Assembly (NCBI RefSeq): GCF_001425485.1
Contig: NZ_LMQW01000002.1
Span: 62,506-126,505 of the forward strand
Reading direction: 5' to 3'
Origin: Aureimonas sp. Leaf427
GTDB taxonomy: Bacteria > Pseudomonadota > Alphaproteobacteria > Rhizobiales > Rhizobiaceae
Length of the DNA stretch: 64,000 nt
Below the pieces are notes generated by a model. The model had not been told where the DNA came from, made no database searches, and worked only from the letters and a program-made list of their open reading frames with translations. This document shows positions 61,054 to 64,000 of this stretch, piece by piece. Both the position numbers and the translations under genes were made by a program. How positions within the stretch are numbered: position 1 is the stretch's first letter; each line of letters starts with the position of its first letter.

Positions 61054-62174
61054 CGGAAGACGCTCGTCGGGTCGATCGTCATCAGCTTGCGGATGGCGAT
61101 GACGGAGGAGAGCATGCACATGAGAAGCGCGGCGACGCCGAGGCCGGCGATGGTCAGCGGCGTCAGGATGATCGCGGCGGGGGAGCTTGCCGAGGCGGCG
61201 GCGACGGCGAGCGCGATGGCGGCGGCGATGGTGAAGCCGATGCCGCCGCTGATCAGGGCCTGCTTGATGACGATGGCGTTCAGATAGCGCCCGTTCGCGC
61301 CGATCGCGCTCAAGGTGGCGTATTCGCCGATCCGCTCGACGGTGGCGGCATAGAGCGTCTGCGCGACGATGACGATGCCGACGAGCGCGCCGAGCGCGCC
61401 GCCCAGAATCAGCGCGGAGCCGGCGCCGGTGGTGAAGATCCAGTAGTTCTGCGTCTTCGCCGCGAAGGCGCCCGAGGTCATCACGTCGCTGTCGGGCACC
61501 ACCGCGGCCAGCCGCTCGGTGAGGACCTCCGGCGAGACGCCGGGCGCGGCGCGCACGAGGACATAGCTCATCGCACCGTCCTGCAGGTCGGTGTAGCGCA
61601 GGGCGTTGTTGTAGCTGGTGAAGACGTAGGGCGCCTGGGTGAAGGTGCGCACGCCCGTCGTGAAGCCGCGCACGACCGCGCGCCGGTTGGCGATCTCCAC
61701 GCCGTCGCCGATCGCGGAGATGCCGAGCTTGTCCGCATAGAGCCGGTCGACGATGACGGAATTGGGCGCGGCCAGCTGGTCGAGCGAGCCCTCGGTGAGG
61801 TTCCAGGGCGCGCCCATCATGGTGCGCGTGTCGACGCCGACGACGATCACCATCTGCGTGCCGCCGAGCGGCTTCTTCCAGCCGACGAAGCGCACGATGT
61901 AGCGGCTGGCCTCGCCGACGCCCTCCACCTTCAGCGCCTGATAGAGCGTGCGCTCGTTCTGGATCGAGGCCTGATCGACATTCGTCGTGCCGCGCGCGGC
62001 GATCCAGACGTCGGCGCCGGCATGGCGCACGAGGCCCGAGGTCGTCTCCGTGAAGCCGAAGAGCATGCCCGCCTGGACCGAGATGAGGACGACGGAAAAC
62101 ACGATGCCGACGAGGGTCGCGATGAAGCGCACGGGGTCGTGGATGAGGTTGCGCCAGGCGATGAGCGTCGTCAT
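61050..62174 (-). CDS. DevC-type ABC exporter permease (FtsX-like)
   Basis: The start used is ATG 62174 (MTTLIAWRNL), 374 residues; the frame continues to 62312 but that stretch has no ribosome site and overlaps another ORF. It has the FtsX/MacB plan: one N-terminal helix (DPVRFIATLVGIVFSVVLISVQAGMLFGF), a large periplasmic domain (about 50-255, with AGADVWIAARGTTNVDQAS) and three C-terminal helices (ALGALVGIVIVAQTLYAATVERIGEYATLSAIGA, GGIGFTIAAAIALAV, VAALLMCMLSSVIAIRKLMTIDP). It is first of the exporter genes and its ATG overlaps the stop of a 35-codon ORF. Confidence 0.9.
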   Translation of the reverse strand: MTTLIAWRNLIHDPVRFIATLVGIVFSVVLISVQAGMLFGFTETTSGLVRHAGADVWIAARGTTNVDQASIQNERTLYQALKVEGVGEASRYIVRFVGWKKPLGGTQMVIVVGVDTRTMMGAPWNLTEGSLDQLAAPNSVIVDRLYADKLGISAIGDGVEIANRRAVVRGFTTGVRTFTQAPYVFTSYNNALRYTDLQDGAMSYVLVRAAPGVSPEVLTERLAAVVPDSDVMTSGAFAAKTQNYWIFTTGAGSALILGGALGALVGIVIVAQTLYAATVERIGEYATLSAIGANGRYLNAIVIKQALISGGIGFTIAAAIALAVAAASASSPAAIILTPLTIAGLGVAALLMCMLSSVIAIRKLMTIDPTSVFR

Positions 62175-62278
62175 GCCGGCACCGCCGCGAGCGACAGCAC
62201 GGCCGGGGACGCGGCGAAGGGCCTGCACCAGCGGCGCCCGAAGGCCGCGGCGCCGGTCTCGTCGGTTCCAAGAGGCAT
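62171..62278 (-). CDS. Possible 35-residue ORF coupled to the exporter
   Basis: An ATG at 62278, with GGGAACGGGAT upstream, opens a 35-codon frame (MPLGTDETGAAAF, then GRRWCRPF and ending LSLAAVPA). Its stop overlaps the DevC start as ATGA, so translation would be coupled. One cysteine is present; there is no signal peptide or clear leader motif. The peptide could be a real exported or regulatory product, a translational coupler for devC, or a chance frame in GC-rich DNA. I do not recognise it. Confidence 0.35.
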   Translation of the reverse strand: MPLGTDETGAAAFGRRWCRPFAASPAVLSLAAVPA

Positions 62279-62466
62279 GTCGATCCCGTTCCCAGAGGCC
62301 GTGCGCCGCCATCTCCGCGCGTCGAGGACGGCGCGCGGTCGGGGCGGTCGAAAGAGGTCGATGCGCGCGAGGCTCCCGGCCCGGAACGCCCCGCGCGGAT
62401 CGGCGCGCCGCAACTGTATCGCGAAAGGTTTTAAGCTTTCCCGCCGGGCGAAGAGCTTCGGCGCGC

Positions 62467-62483
62467 TGAACTTACTAAGTTCA
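62467..62483. promoter_or_regulatory. 17-bp perfect palindrome upstream of the exporter operon
   Basis: TGAACTTACTAAGTTCA has two perfect 8-bp arms around one central base. It lies 23 bp beyond... inside the 227-bp gap between the PPTase stop (62506) and the 35-codon ORF, about 190 bp before that ORF, in an AT-rich patch of an otherwise GC-rich region. It looks like a TetR-type operator for the exporter promoter. The regulator is not in the window. Confidence 0.65.
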
Positions 62484-62505
62484 ACGAAGTATCGTCCCGG
62501 CGCGA

Positions 62506-63153
62506 TCATGGCAGGAGGGCCCAGGCGCCGTGATAGCCGGGCAGACCTTCGAGGTCCCCGAAGATCCAGCCCTCCCAGACGTCCGGCTCGCCCTCGGCCG
62601 GGCCGATGCGCCGTCCGTCCGGCCCGTGCGTGATCTCGACGGAGCGAGGATCGCGGAGAAGGCCGGTGCCGATGCCTTTCAAGAGCGCCTCCTTCAGCAC
62701 GAAGGCTCGGAGGAAGGCGCGATGGGGATCGTCCGACCTCGCCAGGGCGCGCTGCTCGGCCTCGGTGAGGACATGGAGGCCGAGGGCCTGCGGATCGAAA
62801 TCGTCGCGATGGCGCTCGACGTCGATGCCGAGCGCGCGGGCCTCGCCGAGCGCGACGCAGACGAGATCGCCGGAATGGGCGACGTTGAAGGCGGGACCTT
62901 CCGGCAGGCCGAGAACGGGCTTGCCGAAGGCGTTGGCCCGAAGCGGCACGGCGGCGGGCGCGAGGCCGAGGGCGGCGCCGAGCAGGGTGCGCAGGAGCCC
63001 GCGTCCGAGACGGAAGCGGTCGCGATCCTCGGGCCTGACATAGCGGGCGGCGCGCGCGCGCTCCTCCTCGCACAGCGCCTCGGCCCAATGTGCGGGGTCG
63101 CTGTCGGAGAGGCGGAGCGTGCGGATCTCGATCCGCTCGGGCAGGGGCCTCAT
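62506..63153 (-). CDS. 4'-phosphopantetheinyl transferase (Sfp type)
   Basis: The product is 215 residues, about the Sfp/EntD length. The hallmarks are FNVAHSGDLVCVALG, GIDVERHRD (Mg-binding Asp and Glu) and FVLKEALLKGIGTGL, which is the W/F-xx-KEA-xx-K signature. It transfers phosphopantetheine from CoA to carrier-protein domains of NRPS, PKS or fatty-acid-type synthases. Its start overlaps the stop of the upstream gene by 4 bp (ATGA), so both are coupled. No carrier protein lies inside the window, so its client is outside it. Likely shares a pathway with the DevBCA-type exporter. Confidence 0.92.
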   Translation of the reverse strand: MRPLPERIEIRTLRLSDSDPAHWAEALCEEERARAARYVRPEDRDRFRLGRGLLRTLLGAALGLAPAAVPLRANAFGKPVLGLPEGPAFNVAHSGDLVCVALGEARALGIDVERHRDDFDPQALGLHVLTEAEQRALARSDDPHRAFLRAFVLKEALLKGIGTGLLRDPRSVEITHGPDGRRIGPAEGEPDVWEGWIFGDLEGLPGYHGAWALLP

Positions 63154-64000
63154 GGCTCGGGCGGGCCGTCCGCGCCGATCGCGCGCAGCCGGGTCGTCTT
63201 GAAGCGGTCGAGATGGTCGATCGCCGAGCGCCCGACCTCGCGCACCATCATGAGGCTCGAGCGGTCGGTGCCGACGAAGCGGCTGCAGACGCATTTATGG
63301 GCGTCGTAGACGCCGGCCAGCTCCGCCGCGATGCGCTCGTAGGCGCTGGCGTCGCGCTCGCGCAGGGCGTCGAGGGAGGATTTCGTCAGCTTCATCCGGC
63401 GCACGAGATGGCGGTGGTCGCTGGAGAGAAGGCCGCTGAAGCCGTCGGGCTGGAAGGGCGAGCCCATGCTGATGCGGATGAGATCCTCGTAGACCTCGGC
63501 CGGGAAGTCGCCGGTGAAGCGCAGCGAGGCGGCGCAGGCGCGGAGCGTGATCGCGGCGAGATCGGCGGCCTCCAGGAGCGCCGCGTCGTTCCCCGCCGCG
63601 CCGGCTGTGTCGATCGCCTCGAAGGCGAAGATCAGCGCCTGCGTCAGCGCGGCGAAGACCTGATGGCCGTGGATCCAGCGGCGGACGGCGTGGAGGACCT
63701 CCACCGGCCGCTCCGCCCGCGTCCAGTTCGTCCCGGCCCGTCCCGCCGGCGCGCCGATGGCGACGCCGATTCCGATGGCGAGGGCGGCGGCCAGCGCCTC
63801 CGCGATGGCGGCGAGATCGGCCTCGCCCACCGTGGAGCCGGCCTCCTCGACGTCGAGCTGCAGCACCTCGCGCGCGGCGAGGAGCGAGTGGAGATAGCCC
63901 GCGGGATGGCCGTGGGCGACCCGGCGCACGCGGAAGAAGGCGTCGTGGACCTCGGGACTGGCGCCGTCTCCGGCCGCGATGAGGCCCGCCGGATCGCACG
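63150..64000 (-). CDS. Unrecognised helical protein, N-terminus beyond the window
   Basis: The frame is open to the right edge, leaving about 283 C-terminal residues; a GTG at 63929 could be an internal start only. The sequence is helix-rich with no signal peptide. Possible functional residues are His in RRWIHGHQVF, and SSDHRHLVRRM, AHKCVCSRFVG and AIDHLDRFKTTRL, which could hold a metal or haem. The layout is compatible with the indoleamine-dioxygenase/haem-oxygenase-like helical folds, but I cannot identify the family. It is coupled to the phosphopantetheinyl transferase by an ATGA overlap, so a role in secondary-metabolite formation is inferred. Confidence 0.6.
   Translation of the reverse strand, partial: CDPAGLIAAGDGASPEVHDAFFRVRRVAHGHPAGYLHSLLAAREVLQLDVEEAGSTVGEADLAAIAEALAAALAIGIGVAIGAPAGRAGTNWTRAERPVEVLHAVRRWIHGHQVFAALTQALIFAFEAIDTAGAAGNDAALLEAADLAAITLRACAASLRFTGDFPAEVYEDLIRISMGSPFQPDGFSGLLSSDHRHLVRRMKLTKSSLDALRERDASAYERIAAELAGVYDAHKCVCSRFVGTDRSSLMMVREVGRSAIDHLDRFKTTRLRAIGADGPPEP

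Noticed and set aside
63150-63929. A complete 259-residue gene starting with GTG at 63929.
   Set aside because: The frame continues without a stop through 64000, so the true start is probably outside the window and the gene is treated as partial.

Overview
The window reads as chromosome (or large-replicon) sequence of a high-GC alphaproteobacterium of the order Hyphomicrobiales (Rhizobiales). The grounds are the very GC-rich codon use, the wealth of ABC importers, the Ugp, Pot and dual-ATPase peptide-type systems, a rhizobial-type intergenic palindromic repeat, and an Avi_7169/Avi_7170-type gene set. Genus cannot be fixed from the sequence; Aurantimonadaceae or a rhizobial relative is a guess. 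No rRNA, tRNA, CRISPR, transposase, phage gene or origin was seen.

Layout. (1) 1-6.0 kb: a glycosylation/tailoring cluster. It has a GT29 (sialyltransferase-like) enzyme cut by the left edge, three overlapping glycosyltransferases (GT-B, a DxD enzyme, GT2), and on the opposite strand a PIG-L deacetylase fused to a NodS-like methyltransferase, overlapping an acyl-CoA-dehydrogenase-like gene. (2) 6.5-14.5 kb: a TetR regulator, the glycerol-3-phosphate importer ugpBAEC, and a ribose-type sugar importer. (3) 14.8-19.5 kb: LysR/aldo-keto reductase/SDR, a cytochrome b561-YceI fusion and a secreted YceI. (4) 19.7-26 kb: a polyamine-type importer with a divergent XRE-cupin regulator and an amine-oxidase-like flavoenzyme. 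(5) 26-30.6 kb: LysR, HAD hydrolase, GMC oxidoreductase, SDR. (6) 30.8-38.4 kb: a second Pot-type importer with a HisD-like dehydrogenase, a GntR/UTRA regulator and an FMN 2-hydroxyacid dehydrogenase. (7) 38.5-41.1 kb: MFS exporter and LysR. (8) 41.2-46.6 kb: a polar amino-acid importer, a GntR/UTRA regulator and a GlcD-type FAD dehydrogenase. (9) 46.7-49.7 kb: a two-component flavin monooxygenase with LysR. (10) 49.8-59.2 kb: histidine ammonia-lyase divergent from a peptide-type ABC importer operon that carries a luciferase-like monooxygenase and two CMD/AhpD-fold proteins. (11) 59.2-64 kb: a DevBCA-type exporter, a possible 35-codon coupled ORF, a phosphopantetheinyl transferase and an unrecognised protein cut by the right edge.

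How they work together. Most of the window is scavenging: six ABC importers, each beside a regulator and oxidising enzymes, suited to soil or plant-surface nutrients. Two regions look biosynthetic and export-oriented: the glycosyltransferase/deacetylase/methyltransferase cluster at the left end and the PPTase/DevBCA operon at the right end. A shared 12-bp HutC-type operator links the amino-acid importer operon (with its GntR gene) to the hutH/peptide-importer divergent promoter some 10 kb away, which suggests one local regulator controls both.
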